The notes: generated by a model not told the origin, from the sequence alone. A stretch of DNA of 64,000 nucleotides from an uncultured Granulosicoccaceae bacterium (GCA_937951345.1 CALFCF010000009.1:113767-177766); one strand, 5' to 3'; counted from the stretch's first letter, positions 18,199-27,642 are shown. Translations and numbers: made by a program.

Positions 18199-19635
18199 CT
18201 ACTGTGTTTGAGCAGTACCCATAAAGGACGGATTACTGACCGTCAGATCCAGATTGGATACACGTCGCATAGGGTGATTCCAACCCCATTTGGTGTCGCG
18301 CGTGCCGCCGTCGTCGTCGTCATTTATCTGCACTTCTATGCCAAACGGCTGCCCCGCTACAATACCGAATTCGGCCATCGGTATTTGGACCTCGTAGACG
18401 TCCTGTCGTTCAGTCGGCGAGGAAATTCCCAGAGGTCCTGTTCTTATGCCGACTGAGAACCTTATGCCCATGGGGATCGGAGCGCTGTTGAGGCCGCGTT
18501 CTATTCGCCCTGCGGTTGTAAAAGAGTTATTTGCTGCGCCGTTTGCATCCAGTAGTGCTATGCGGAAATAGCGATCATCAGGGTCTCCATAGAGGGTGAG
18601 ATTGCTATTGTTGCCATCGATAAAAATTTCAATACTGTCGTCGTCTGCCAGTGGTGCCGAGTCCCCAAAACGGGTGCCGGTATCTTCAACCAGAACCAGC
18701 AAATACAGAAATGTACCATCGTGCACCGCAGCCCAGGCGTGAAACGGGTTGCTTGGATTGCCTGTGTTGCTGATCATCAGCGAGTCCACAAACAAATCAG
18801 TTCCAGCACCATTGGCACCGGGTGAATTTGCCGTGGCACCACCCCATTCGCCGACGAGGCGGAGTTCATCCGGCGCGTACACAGCACCGCTACCGTCGAT
18901 GACCGGTGCAATAGCAGGATCAATGAATGGGACGATCACACTGACGTCCGGGGGCCCGGGATCCGGTAGCGGCGAACTTTCTGCGTCGAGTGGATTACTT
19001 CCTGCGAGGCGCTCTTCGAGGTTGGAAAAACCGTCGCCATCGTCGTCGAAGCTGGTCTCGTAATCCATTGCACCAAGCTCCACAGCCACAGCCTGATTAC
19101 CAACCGGTACGGTGCCGCTGAAGGTCGCGATCAACAGCGAGGTATTTTGAAAGTCCTCACGCCAGTCGACACCGATCACAACCTCGGTATTTACAGGCAC
19201 ATCAATTGTTCCGGAGAATGCGGTGTCGCTTACTCTTGGCGGAGTAAAGGAGTTTTGCTGACCGTTGGCGGTGATCGTTACAGTTGGAAAAAGCTCGTCA
19301 CTATTTAGATTGCGCAGCTGCAGCAGAGCATCCGGGATCTCAAGCGCAAAACCTGTGCTACCTGGTTCGTTGCTGCCTGTCGTAACAATCGACGCAGTGC
19401 CAGTAACGTCAGGCTGCGGGTTGTCTGACTGCCCGGACAGCTCGCTGCAACCGGAAATCGCCAATAACAGCAAAATCCATGTAGCCGTCAGTACCGCAGG
19501 CAATTTCAATTCTGCGGCTCGTGATGAATGTTTTTCCGGGGTGTGCAGAATCACGCCGTCGAATAAACCGTATGTTGTATTCAGTCGACAACGCTGTCGA
19601 TTGCCTGACGCCGCTCTGATGCATTGCGTAATCAT
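18199..19635 (-). CDS. Lipoprotein with calcium-binding DDDGDG repeat and CBM9-like sugar-binding domain
   Basis: An exported protein of 478 residues. A hydrophobic stretch ending LLLAISGC is a lipobox, but it lies unusually far (about 60 residues) from the ATG at 19635; a GTG nearer the signal, or TTG at 19650 overlapping the upstream stop, are alternatives. After a Ser/Gly linker come a beta-rich domain, a DDDGDGFSNLEERLAGSNP type-3-like calcium site (about 205-225), and a C-terminal region (about 245-480) resembling CBM9-like domains. Binding of a carbohydrate at the cell surface is inferred. It overlaps or abuts the preceding gene, so the two are one operon. Confidence 0.65.
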   Translation of the reverse strand: MITQCIRAASGNRQRCRLNTTYGLFDGVILHTPEKHSSRAAELKLPAVLTATWILLLLAISGCSELSGQSDNPQPDVTGTASIVTTGSNEPGSTGFALEIPDALLQLRNLNSDELFPTVTITANGQQNSFTPPRVSDTAFSGTIDVPVNTEVVIGVDWREDFQNTSLLIATFSGTVPVGNQAVAVELGAMDYETSFDDDGDGFSNLEERLAGSNPLDAESSPLPDPGPPDVSVIVPFIDPAIAPVIDGSGAVYAPDELRLVGEWGGATANSPGANGAGTDLFVDSLMISNTGNPSNPFHAWAAVHDGTFLYLLVLVEDTGTRFGDSAPLADDDSIEIFIDGNNSNLTLYGDPDDRYFRIALLDANGAANNSFTTAGRIERGLNSAPIPMGIRFSVGIRTGPLGISSPTERQDVYEVQIPMAEFGIVAGQPFGIEVQINDDDDGGTRDTKWGWNHPMRRVSNLDLTVSNPSFMGTAQTQ

Positions 19636-19646
19636 GGATAGCGCGC

Positions 19647-20363
19647 TCAAGGACTGTTAACCGTTATGGTTAGAGGGACGGTTTGTCCGTTGCCGCCACC
19701 TCCACCACCGCTACCACCACCGGCTGCACCTGCGACCAAGCCAAGAAGGGCGATACCGACTGCAAGATGCCAGAGTTTAAAACCACCGCTTGAACTGGGT
19801 GTCGGTGTTTCGCTGCCGCTTGTAGTAGTGGTGCTTGAACCGGCGGTTGTTTGATCGGTCTGATTGACAGGTGCTGTTCTCAGTTGACGTACGATTGGCT
19901 CGAAGGCAAAACCTTCCACCGTTCTGTTGCCGGCTACATCGCGGGCCTGGATGTAATATTCAATATCGCGTGTGTCATTTTCCTCTGGTGAAACAGTCGC
20001 GATGTAGTACGAACTGCCACCGATAGATTCCATCAGAATGCTGTTGTAGGCCTGTTGCCCGTTAAAGCGAAAATACAAAAACACGTCCTGCACCTGGCTG
20101 TCATCTGACACCAGTGAGGTGAATACCTGCTCCTGTCCAGCTATCCCGCGCGGTATCACTTCCAGTTCGATCACTGGAGGATTGCCGTCAATCGTTGAAT
20201 TGCTCGACTGCGCCATTGCATCGCTCATCACCCCGGGGTTGGCGGATAAGAAGAGGGCTAGCGACAGGGTCGACAGGACGGATGACAGGCTGGAGGTAGC
20301 CGTGAGGGTGAACGCAACTAACCCTGTCAATGACGATCGAATCGAACAAAACCGGGATTGCAT
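19647..20363 (-). CDS. Exported protein with Ig-like domain and Gly-rich C-terminal membrane anchor
   Basis: A 238-residue protein with a signal sequence in the first 50 residues. Residues about 60-150 look like a beta-sandwich: VIELEVIPRG, VQDVFLYFRF and DIEYYIQARDVAGN strands typical of extracellular modules. A Thr/Ser/Pro linker is followed by a hydrophobic helix LWHLAVGIALLGLVAG and a run of glycines. The family is not recognised. ATG at 20363 has GGAG at good spacing and is preferred to an upstream GTG. It precedes the lipoprotein gene by a 4-bp overlap or less, so the two products probably act together at the envelope. Confidence 0.65.
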   Translation of the reverse strand: MQSRFCSIRSSLTGLVAFTLTATSSLSSVLSTLSLALFLSANPGVMSDAMAQSSNSTIDGNPPVIELEVIPRGIAGQEQVFTSLVSDDSQVQDVFLYFRFNGQQAYNSILMESIGGSSYYIATVSPEENDTRDIEYYIQARDVAGNRTVEGFAFEPIVRQLRTAPVNQTDQTTAGSSTTTTSGSETPTPSSSGGFKLWHLAVGIALLGLVAGAAGGGSGGGGGGNGQTVPLTITVNSP

Positions 20364-20701
20364 TACAGTTGACTCCACTTGTCTGAGTTTATCGCTGAGG
20401 ATTGCTGACAGTATGACGCATTCAATTCCGGCATCTCGTGAAAATCACGCAAGCTAGGGTTGGCAGTTGTGAACAAGTATTGTTTAACGGTTGGTTTGTC
20501 CATGGTGCGTTTTACTGCGCGCGGCCGTCGAAAGCGGTACGGACTGAAGTTTGTTGTATAAAAAATTACCATCTTGTAGGGCTCTGGCACGCATACTGAT
20601 GCTGTAGTCCTATTTTGTGACTGTGGCAGTATAGCCAAAACCAACCGCTAGTACGTAAAAGCCTGCACCGTATTTTATGATTGTTAATCGGATTCGGACT
20701 C
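20364..20701. promoter_or_regulatory. Divergent promoter region
   Basis: The 338-bp gap separates leftward exported-protein genes from the rightward amidohydrolase and must carry both promoters. No operator motif could be named. Confidence 0.35.
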
Positions 20702-22432
20702 GTGGCACGAACAGATAAATCCGGTCGCCCGACAGTGAGGCGTTTTTTTTCACTGCTGCTGCTTACAACCCTCTGTTGGTGGCTGTGGTCATTTCTATGG
20801 CCATCCCATCATATCTGGTACAACGCGCAAATCATCACCATGGATGAGCAACGTCCGGTTGCCACGGCTGTTGCCTGGCGTCGGGGTGTTATCTCAGCGA
20901 TCGGGAGCGATCAGGGTGTGTTGGCGGAAAAACGCTGGTACAGCACAGTGCGTGATCTTGATGGTCAGGTGGTGACACCAGGATTTGTCGATGCTCACAG
21001 TCATTTTCCCGCAAGCGGCATCAATAACGTAACCGTAGACCTCAGTAGTCCTCCGCTTGGCGATGTCGTCGGTCTTCGTGGTCTCTACACCCGGTTGCGC
21101 GTCGCCGTCCAGAGCGACCCGTCGTCGCGTGACTGGTTAATTGGCTTTAACTACGATCAGGCGTCATTGCGTGAAGGCTTACATCCGAATCGCCAGGCAC
21201 TCGATCAAATATCCAGCGAACGTCCCATTTATGCGTACCACAGTTCCGGTCACATGGGTGTGGCCAACAGCGCGGCGCTCGAGCAACTCGGCCTGTCTGC
21301 CGAGGCGTACCCGGACGGTTTATTACAGGAACATCTTGCGCCATCGCTTGGTCAGTTGATCGGTCGTTTCAGTTGGTTGGATCTGATGCGTTCCTATCGC
21401 TCCGCGCAGCGCGAATATCTGTCTGCAGGTGTGACAACAGTTAACAGCGGTGCTGCTTCAGTGGCACTGACAGTGGGTTTACGCATTGCGTCTGCATTGC
21501 AACTGTTGCCGATGCGAACAGTGGTAAACCCGTTGCATGTTGTCGACAACAACACTGACAAGGACGCCGACAAGAACAGCCGGACTGACAGTGGAAATAT
21601 AAAAGCTTATGCCCGCTTGAGGAATTTTAATTCCAACCGTTTCAGGGTGGGTGCAACCAAGCTGATAGTTGACGGAAGTCCACAGGGATTTACTGCTTTT
21701 TTAACACGGGATTTTGTTGATCCTCCAGCCGGTTCGATTAAAGGTACATCCACCCGTGGATCGCCACTACTGGCATTTGAGATGCTCGTAAATAGTATTC
21801 GTCACTATTCCGGGGCAGGCCTGCAGTTGGCTCTGCATGGTAATGGCGATGCGGCAATCGATATGATTCTTGATGCTATCGAAGTTGCCGGACTTGATGC
21901 CGCGGATGATCACCGGACACTGGTGATACATGCTCAGACAGCAAGGCAGGATCAGGTTGATCGTATGGCAGTGCTTGGTGTGTTGCCGAGTTTTTTCGTG
22001 TCGCATGTTTATTACTGGGGCGACTGGCATGCAGCGCGGGTGGTCGGCGATAAACGTGCTCAGCATTTGAGTCCGACAGGTTGGGCGCGTGACAATGATC
22101 TGCGTTTTTCACTACACAGTGATGCACCGGTGACGCCAGTCAACCCATTGGCTATTCTTCAGTTTGCCGCTGAAAGAAAAACGGCGAGTGGTCGCTTGCT
22201 TGGTACTGAGCACCGTCTGTCCGTAAGGCAGGCCTTGCGCGCAGTCACTATAGATGCAGCATGGCAACATTTTCTGTCGGACAGCATTGGGTCGCTGGCT
22301 GAAGGTAAATTCGCTGACCTTGTGGTTTTATCGGCTAATCCGTTTGAAGTCGAAAATAGCGCACTATCTGATATCGAAGTCTTAGAAACAGTCATTGACG
22401 GCAAAGTTGAATTTGATAGGCATGATCACTGA
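20702..22432 (+). CDS. Membrane-anchored amidohydrolase (YtcJ-like, Amidohydro_3)
   Basis: A 576-residue metal-dependent hydrolase. The chain begins with basic residues and one TM helix (about 15-33), then the small beta domain YNAQIITMDEQ, and the metal motif FVDAHSHF (96-102). Further down are YHSSGHMGVANS, GDAAIDMIL, a late HAQTA and SDAPVTPVNP with the final metal Asp. These match the YtcJ family, whose substrates are mostly unknown. GTG at 20702 is chosen over TTG at 20681 because it begins just before the positively charged signal anchor. The enzyme domain probably faces the periplasm. Confidence 0.8.
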   Translation: MARTDKSGRPTVRRFFSLLLLTTLCWWLWSFLWPSHHIWYNAQIITMDEQRPVATAVAWRRGVISAIGSDQGVLAEKRWYSTVRDLDGQVVTPGFVDAHSHFPASGINNVTVDLSSPPLGDVVGLRGLYTRLRVAVQSDPSSRDWLIGFNYDQASLREGLHPNRQALDQISSERPIYAYHSSGHMGVANSAALEQLGLSAEAYPDGLLQEHLAPSLGQLIGRFSWLDLMRSYRSAQREYLSAGVTTVNSGAASVALTVGLRIASALQLLPMRTVVNPLHVVDNNTDKDADKNSRTDSGNIKAYARLRNFNSNRFRVGATKLIVDGSPQGFTAFLTRDFVDPPAGSIKGTSTRGSPLLAFEMLVNSIRHYSGAGLQLALHGNGDAAIDMILDAIEVAGLDAADDHRTLVIHAQTARQDQVDRMAVLGVLPSFFVSHVYYWGDWHAARVVGDKRAQHLSPTGWARDNDLRFSLHSDAPVTPVNPLAILQFAAERKTASGRLLGTEHRLSVRQALRAVTIDAAWQHFLSDSIGSLAEGKFADLVVLSANPFEVENSALSDIEVLETVIDGKVEFDRHDH

Positions 22433-22459
22433 TTTACGCACAAGGGCAGGTATCGGTAG

Positions 22460-24046
22460 ATGAGCGCAGTGGTTTTACTATTTGCGCTTATCGCCGGACT
22501 GTTGACAAGGGCTGTTGGATACCCGCCATTAATCGGCTATTTGCTGGTGGGTTTTATCTGCAGTGCGTTTGCTTTAGGTTCTGCTGAAGCGCTTGCGCCG
22601 TTCGCCGACTTCGGCGTGACGATGCTGCTGTTTACTATCGGACTAAAATTGCGTTTTTCTGTGCTGGCGAAACCCTACATAGGGGGTGCTGCACTGTTAC
22701 ATATGTTGATTGTTGTACCGCTGACCGCTGCACTGATTATGCTGGTTGGCTTGTTCTACACTCCACTGGCTTCCGATAACTGGCTTGCTCCCTGGACACT
22801 GGCCTTTGCCTTGTCGTTTTCAAGCACTGTGTTTGCCATCAAAATTTTTGCTGAAAGGGGTGAGGAGAATTCGTTTCACGCCTCCATCGCAATCGGTGTG
22901 CTGGTAATCCAGGACGTTTTGGCAGTTGTCTACCTGGTCCTTGTCTCCGGTGATTTACCCTCTGTCTGGATTCTGTTGATATTGCTCGTGCCGTTCTTGC
23001 ATCGGCTCTGGAGTCCTGCGGTTTCACGTCTTCTTGCGATAGCAGGGCATGGTGAATTGCAATTGCTACTGGGAATTGTTATCGCCTTTTGTTCTTATGA
23101 ATTGTTCGAACTGATGAATCTCAAAGGTGGTTTGGGCGCACTTGTAGCCGGTGCAATTGTTGGATTTGCGGATTCGAGTCGATCGAATGAACTGTACAGT
23201 CGTTTGACTAACATCAAAAATTTGTTTCTTATCGCATTCTTTTTGCAGATCGGTTACTACGGCTTTCCACAGCTCTCTATGCTGGTGGTTGCACTCGTTC
23301 TGCTGCTGCTCTTACTATTGCGGCCACTTATTTATTTCTCGTTATTCACCGTAATGCGTTTGCGTGCGCGTACAGCGGTTCTCTCCGGTGTCAGCTTATC
23401 AACTTATAGCGAGTTTGGACTGATAGTGGCAGCGATAGCCGCTAGTGAAGGAATCATCAGTAATGAATGGTTGGTCACGCTGGCGCTGGCAATAGCCTTG
23501 TCGTTCGTGCTGAGTACACCGGTAAATAAAGCCATCCACGGTTTGTACAGAAAGTATTCATCACATCTTAAAGGCTACGAAAAAAAACGTTTACCAGAGG
23601 AGCAGTCAGAGCAACTTGGAGATGCAGATATTGTGGTTCTGGGTATGGGGCGTGTAGGTTATGGCGCCTATCAATATCTGTATCAACGCTACGGTGATAG
23701 CGTAGTCGGTATAGAGGAAAACTATGACCGAGCTCTTGAGTTGCGTTCTCAGGGTGTAAATTGTGTTCACGGCGACGCATCTGATCGTGATTTCTGGGAA
23801 CAGACCGGCGTTCACAAGCGCACCATGTTACTGGTCAGTCTGAGCAATCACCGAGAGAATATGCATGTGATTTCAATGGCGCGTGCATTGAAATTCGCTG
23901 GTACTCTGGCAGCGACTGCGCGCTTTGAGGATGAAAGACAGAAACTCGAGGATGCCGGTTGTATCGCGTTCAATGTATATGCTGACGTGGGCTGGGGTTT
24001 CGCTGAGCACGTCGACTCAGGTGGGCATGACCTGGTAGTTCGCTAG
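22460..24046 (+). CDS. CPA2-family monovalent cation:proton antiporter with TrkA-N domain (KefB-like)
   Basis: A 528-residue inner-membrane transporter. Residues 1-365 give about twelve hydrophobic helices with LLFTIGLKL and FALSFSSTVFAIK in the Kef-type core. A cytosolic Rossmann TrkA-N domain follows, with VLGMGRVGYG (about 391-400) and a nucleotide-binding E near 421. This is the layout of K+/H+ antiporters. There is no KefF/KefG partner. The stop codon TAG is part of the CTAG end of repeat copy B2, so the last residues may differ from those of relatives without the repeat. Confidence 0.87.
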   Translation: MSAVVLLFALIAGLLTRAVGYPPLIGYLLVGFICSAFALGSAEALAPFADFGVTMLLFTIGLKLRFSVLAKPYIGGAALLHMLIVVPLTAALIMLVGLFYTPLASDNWLAPWTLAFALSFSSTVFAIKIFAERGEENSFHASIAIGVLVIQDVLAVVYLVLVSGDLPSVWILLILLVPFLHRLWSPAVSRLLAIAGHGELQLLLGIVIAFCSYELFELMNLKGGLGALVAGAIVGFADSSRSNELYSRLTNIKNLFLIAFFLQIGYYGFPQLSMLVVALVLLLLLLLRPLIYFSLFTVMRLRARTAVLSGVSLSTYSEFGLIVAAIAASEGIISNEWLVTLALAIALSFVLSTPVNKAIHGLYRKYSSHLKGYEKKRLPEEQSEQLGDADIVVLGMGRVGYGAYQYLYQRYGDSVVGIEENYDRALELRSQGVNCVHGDASDRDFWEQTGVHKRTMLLVSLSNHRENMHVISMARALKFAGTLAATARFEDERQKLEDAGCIAFNVYADVGWGFAEHVDSGGHDLVVR

Positions 24047-24093
24047 CCTGCTCTATTCATGAAGGGTTCGCCTTCGTGAATAGGGCAGGCTAG
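24043..24093. mobile_element. Family B element, minimal copy B2
   Basis: A 51-bp copy with both inverted ends joined by a 5-base GTTCG loop, giving a 23-bp hairpin with few mismatches. Its left CTAG supplies the stop codon of the antiporter gene, and as RNA it could act as a terminator-like stem without a T-run. Confidence 0.8.
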
Positions 24094-24262
24094 AGCCGTT
24101 CTGTTGTGAGGGCGGTAGCGAAAGACGCCTATTGAGGCAATCAAGACGAGATAATCAAGGGAAGTTAAACAATTCAAATTCTGACTGATAGAGTTTCAGG
24201 TTAGTAAAATTTCAAACCAGTAAGAGATCAGGTTAAAAGATCAGCCAAATACAAAAGCTTGA

Positions 24263-24469
24263 TCATCGGTTACGCTTTGCGTTATACCATTCCTTTAGTA
24301 GCTTAAGCGTACCTCTGCGACTGCGAATTGCCCATGCCGGTCGCCAGGCTAGATCAGTGATGAGATCCTGGCGTTCAGCACCTGTTGCTGACTCCAATTC
24401 CTGCAATCGATCAGAAACCTCATCATCGCTCAGATGGGGATAGTGTCTTGCACGTTGTCTGTGTTTCAT
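24263..24469 (-). CDS. Small hypothetical protein
   Basis: A 68-residue, charged, soluble protein with a helical LSDDEVSDRLQELESATGAE segment and a conserved-looking C-terminus DLAWRPAWAIRSRRGTLKLL. The codon composition is protein-like, but no family is recognised. ATG at 24469 is preferred; the frame extends to a GTG at 24496. It lies alone in the gap between the antiporter and the glycan cluster, on the opposite strand. Confidence 0.45.
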   Translation of the reverse strand: MKHRQRARHYPHLSDDEVSDRLQELESATGAERQDLITDLAWRPAWAIRSRRGTLKLLKEWYNAKRNR

Positions 24470-24663
24470 CGGCTCAAGTCTGCACCTTCGCTCCACCCGA
24501 CGGCCCGGGTGACCTTCTTTGCATTTTAATTGCTCGTCTTAGCACCGGCAAATATCGTTTGTACTAAGCTAAATTACTCTTAAACAGTGTTACCGTAACC
24601 CTGTAGCATCAGGTGTTTACGACAGGTTATACTCGAGTAATTGCAATTTTCCCGCTGCCCGCC

Positions 24664-25503
24664 ATGTCAGAATCTACTGAACGCCTGCCATCGACTTTAA
24701 GGGCGGCGCATTATCTCCGGTTTGCGCGCGATAAACTGCTCGGGCGCAATACTGAGATGACGTTTGAACTGGCCTCTCGGTCAGTGGTTCTGGATATCTC
24801 GAGTTCGCGGGAAATTCGCCGTGCCCATGCACTGCATCATGAAATCAACTTTATCGAACGCATTAGTGAGCATCTGTGCTCCGATGATGTCGTTTTTGAT
24901 ATCGGTGCAAATATCGGTGTTTTGACGTTGCTGATGGCCAGGCAGCTAGAAAACAGCAGTGCGCGAATTTATAGCTTTGAACCGGAGCCGCGTAACTTTA
25001 ACAAGCTTGTTCGAAATGTTTCACTCAATCAGTTGCAGTCCATGATCCAACCCCGGCAACTGGCGCTGGGTGCTGAAAAGGGTACTGTAGCGCTGCATGT
25101 CAGAGGTACTGTAGGAGAGGGCCGTCATTCGATCGCAGAAAGCAAAGGAGCAACAGATTCGATTTCGGTTGAACTCTCAACCTGCGAGGCATTCGCTCAC
25201 GACGAAGAGGCTTTTCCTGATCTGTTGAAGATCGATGTTGAAGGTGCTGAAGGGCAAGTATTGCAAGGTCTGACAGGGTTGTTACAAACACACCCTCCGA
25301 GAGATATTTTTCTTGAAGTACATACCAAAGGAGATAGCGATAACATGCCGGATGGTACAAAAATCAATGATTGGTTTGTTCAAAACAACTACGATCTGAT
25401 TTGGCATGTTGAACGACGTTCAGGTGAACATCGTCACTATCGCCACAAGTCCATACCTTTGGCAAACGCTCCGGCAGCTACAGTTTCGAAAGTCTCGGGT
25501 TGA
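24664..25503 (+). CDS. FkbM-family SAM-dependent methyltransferase
   Basis: A 279-residue enzyme. VVFDIGANIGVLTLL (about 80-95) is the SAM-binding loop, IYSFEPEPRNFNKL the acidic end of strand 2, and LLKIDVEGAEGQVL the FkbM signature. Members O-methylate sugars or polyketides. ATG at 24664 begins the MSESTERLP segment; upstream codons to 24613 are unlikely. It is the first gene of a five-gene rightward set for glycan assembly or modification. There is no recognisable ribosome-binding site. Confidence 0.85.
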   Translation: MSESTERLPSTLRAAHYLRFARDKLLGRNTEMTFELASRSVVLDISSSREIRRAHALHHEINFIERISEHLCSDDVVFDIGANIGVLTLLMARQLENSSARIYSFEPEPRNFNKLVRNVSLNQLQSMIQPRQLALGAEKGTVALHVRGTVGEGRHSIAESKGATDSISVELSTCEAFAHDEEAFPDLLKIDVEGAEGQVLQGLTGLLQTHPPRDIFLEVHTKGDSDNMPDGTKINDWFVQNNYDLIWHVERRSGEHRHYRHKSIPLANAPAATVSKVSG

Positions 25504-25520
25504 GCTGAGGCACGCGGTTG

Positions 25521-26057
25521 ATGTCGAATCCGTTGGATTACTGGCAATTTTTCCAGACTATGCGCCGTACTGGCAGCCGTGTGGATTTTCCGTTCAGGAA
25601 TATACGCGCTGCAAACAATGTACAGTTTGGTCGCAATGTCCGTATTCGCAAGCATGCTTGGTTTTCTTTGGCGCCGGAATGCAGGGTCTCCATTGGGGAT
25701 AACACGCGGATTGGGCGCTATTTTGTGTTATCAGGTGCAGGTACAAACATCACCATCGAGAACGATGTGTTGATGTCAGAACGGGTATTCATAACGGAAA
25801 GCAACCACGAGTTTGAAGATATCAGCCAGCCGGTGCAGGGTCATACTGTATCTTGTGGCCCGGTACATATCGGCGCGGAAACCTGGATTGGAATCGGGGT
25901 CTGTATCATGCCGAATGTACGTATCGGTAAACACTGCGTCATTGGTGCGAACAGTACGGTCACTCGTGATATCCCTGACTATAGCGTTGCTGCAGGATCA
26001 CCGGCCATCGTTCGCCGGCAATATGATTTTGACCAGGAGCGATGGATTGGTGCCTGA
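25521..26057 (+). CDS. Hexapeptide-repeat acyltransferase (left-handed beta-helix)
   Basis: A 178-residue enzyme of the maltose/galactoside O-acetyltransferase superfamily. Repeated [LIV]G-x4 hexapeptides run from about residue 55 to 165, ending in VIGANSTVTRDIPDYSVAAG, the acetyl-CoA site, and SPAIV. The catalytic His is probably in ITESNHEFED. It starts 17 bp after the FkbM gene, with GAGG upstream of the ATG, and probably acetylates a sugar of the same glycan. Confidence 0.85.
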   Translation: MSNPLDYWQFFQTMRRTGSRVDFPFRNIRAANNVQFGRNVRIRKHAWFSLAPECRVSIGDNTRIGRYFVLSGAGTNITIENDVLMSERVFITESNHEFEDISQPVQGHTVSCGPVHIGAETWIGIGVCIMPNVRIGKHCVIGANSTVTRDIPDYSVAAGSPAIVRRQYDFDQERWIGA

Positions 26058-26091
26058 ACGGACCAACCTGCTCACCGAAGACGACTGATCT

Positions 26092-26880
26092 ATGATCAAT
26101 TCTGATCTGATATTTACGACATATTTCACCGGTAAGCCGGACCCTCAAAAGCGCAGTCGTGGAACCTTTAATTTATTAAAGCGATTCAAAACCTGGCATC
26201 GTAGTAACAAAGGCGGTGCAAAGGCTGAAAAACATGGCGTAGCTGGAATTGATGAATTCGACCGGATTCAAATCTGGTATGACAGTCTTATCACTGTCGG
26301 CTGCCACGGGGTGATTTTTCACGATGGACTGAGTGATTGGTTTACGAGTAAGTATACCTGCGAGCAGGTAACTTTTGTGCCCTATCAGTTGCGAACCAGG
26401 CGTTCTCTGAACGATGAGCGGTATTATTGCTATCTCGATTACCTCAGGCAGTATCCGCAAATCCGGCGTGTCATTCTTTGTGATTTGTTTGATATAGAGT
26501 TTTTTCGAAATCCTTTCGAACTGTTTGATGATTCTCGTTACGACATATATTGTGGTGGCGATGAGGGCGAGTACAATGACAAGTTGAATCGTGACAAGAT
26601 GATTTCGACTTTTGGTGCACCGCACTATGAGTCCAAAATCAAACTTAATGCGGGCACCGCTGGTGGCAATCGGGAGCAAATTGAAAAATTACTGCTCGAG
26701 ATGACCCAAACGTTTGATCGGCTGAGTGACAGCGGTATGATGAACAACGTCAACATGGCTGTTTTTAACAAGTGTGTATACGATTTGTTTGACGAGTCCC
26801 GAATTATGTGGGGAAGACCGTTGAACAGTCGGTTTAAGGCTTACGAATCAAGCGGTGATTTTGCCATTCGTCATAAGTGA
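26092..26880 (+). CDS. Putative GT-A-fold glycosyltransferase, family not recognised
   Basis: A 262-residue soluble protein. It has features of a nucleotide-sugar transferase: a VILCDLFDIEFFRNPFELF block with Asp residues at the end of a hydrophobic strand (like a DxD site), an IYCGGDEGEY loop, and KLNAGTAGGNREQIEKLL, recalling the NAG-x-GG turn of GT8- and GT2-like enzymes. No named family is assigned with confidence. Its position between acyltransferase and methyltransferase genes supports a role in glycan building. SD is weak. Confidence 0.6.
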   Translation: MINSDLIFTTYFTGKPDPQKRSRGTFNLLKRFKTWHRSNKGGAKAEKHGVAGIDEFDRIQIWYDSLITVGCHGVIFHDGLSDWFTSKYTCEQVTFVPYQLRTRRSLNDERYYCYLDYLRQYPQIRRVILCDLFDIEFFRNPFELFDDSRYDIYCGGDEGEYNDKLNRDKMISTFGAPHYESKIKLNAGTAGGNREQIEKLLLEMTQTFDRLSDSGMMNNVNMAVFNKCVYDLFDESRIMWGRPLNSRFKAYESSGDFAIRHK

Positions 26881-26913
26881 TAGTTGTTTTTGTCGGGATT
26901 GGGTTGAGAATTT

Positions 26914-27603
26914 ATGTTCGTACGATATTTTGATCTGGGTGTTTTTAAAGGTGGCGAATTGTCACGTATGAACAAAATGCTGACTGAACACCCGCTAGTT
27001 AGTGACTATGAACTTTACGGCTTCGAAGCACATCCCCGGCTAGCGCGTCATTGCCGCTTGAAGTTCATGTTTAACAAGAAAGTCCAGATCGTAAACACGG
27101 CTCTTGGCGACAGCGAAGGGCACTGCACCCTCTACTTGAACCGCAATCTGGTTGGCTCATCAATATACCAGGGTAAGAACAACGTTATAAAGGGCCGTGA
27201 AATAACGGTACCCAAACAACGCTTCTCTCAGTGGTTGAAACAAAACGGGATCGACCGGGACCAGGGTGTCGTCAATATCATCAAATCCAATATCGAAGGG
27301 GCGGAGTGGGAAGTCTGGCAGGATCTGCTGAAAGAACAGCTCACGGATCTTTTTGACCTGTGGTTTGCCTCGAAAGAAGGCTACGATGGCTGGGCGATTG
27401 ATCTATTGAAAATCGACGGAATGGAAGAAAAGGCTGCGCTTCTGGAAGATAGCTTCCGCCAACAGGGCATTTACGTTCATCGCTTCAGTAGTTTTGACAA
27501 GAATATTCCTAATTCAGATGTCAAAGGCATCCTTGACCAAATGCTCAAGGAACGTTCTGAACAAACTGCACCGTCCCCGAAAACACCAGCGGATGTGGTC
27601 TGA
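26914..27603 (+). CDS. FkbM-like SAM-dependent methyltransferase, divergent
   Basis: A 229-residue protein shorter than the first FkbM enzyme and only distantly like it. YFDLGVFKGGELSRMN replaces the usual DxGxNxG loop, YGFEAHPRLARHC is strand 2 with its acidic residue, and NIIKSNIEGAEWEVW is the FkbM signature with N for D. The changed SAM loop may mean altered binding, but the key acidic residue is kept. It is in the same operon, 33 bp after the GT-like gene. Confidence 0.7.
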   Translation: MFVRYFDLGVFKGGELSRMNKMLTEHPLVSDYELYGFEAHPRLARHCRLKFMFNKKVQIVNTALGDSEGHCTLYLNRNLVGSSIYQGKNNVIKGREITVPKQRFSQWLKQNGIDRDQGVVNIIKSNIEGAEWEVWQDLLKEQLTDLFDLWFASKEGYDGWAIDLLKIDGMEEKAALLEDSFRQQGIYVHRFSSFDKNIPNSDVKGILDQMLKERSEQTAPSPKTPADVV

Positions 27604-27642
27604 TTCAGTATGTAGTTCGAGCAACGTCAGGTTAAGTCTGGA

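Noticed and set aside
24613..24663. Longer start for the first FkbM gene
   Set aside because: The added residues do not belong to the fold and there is no start signal; ATG at 24664 is preferred.
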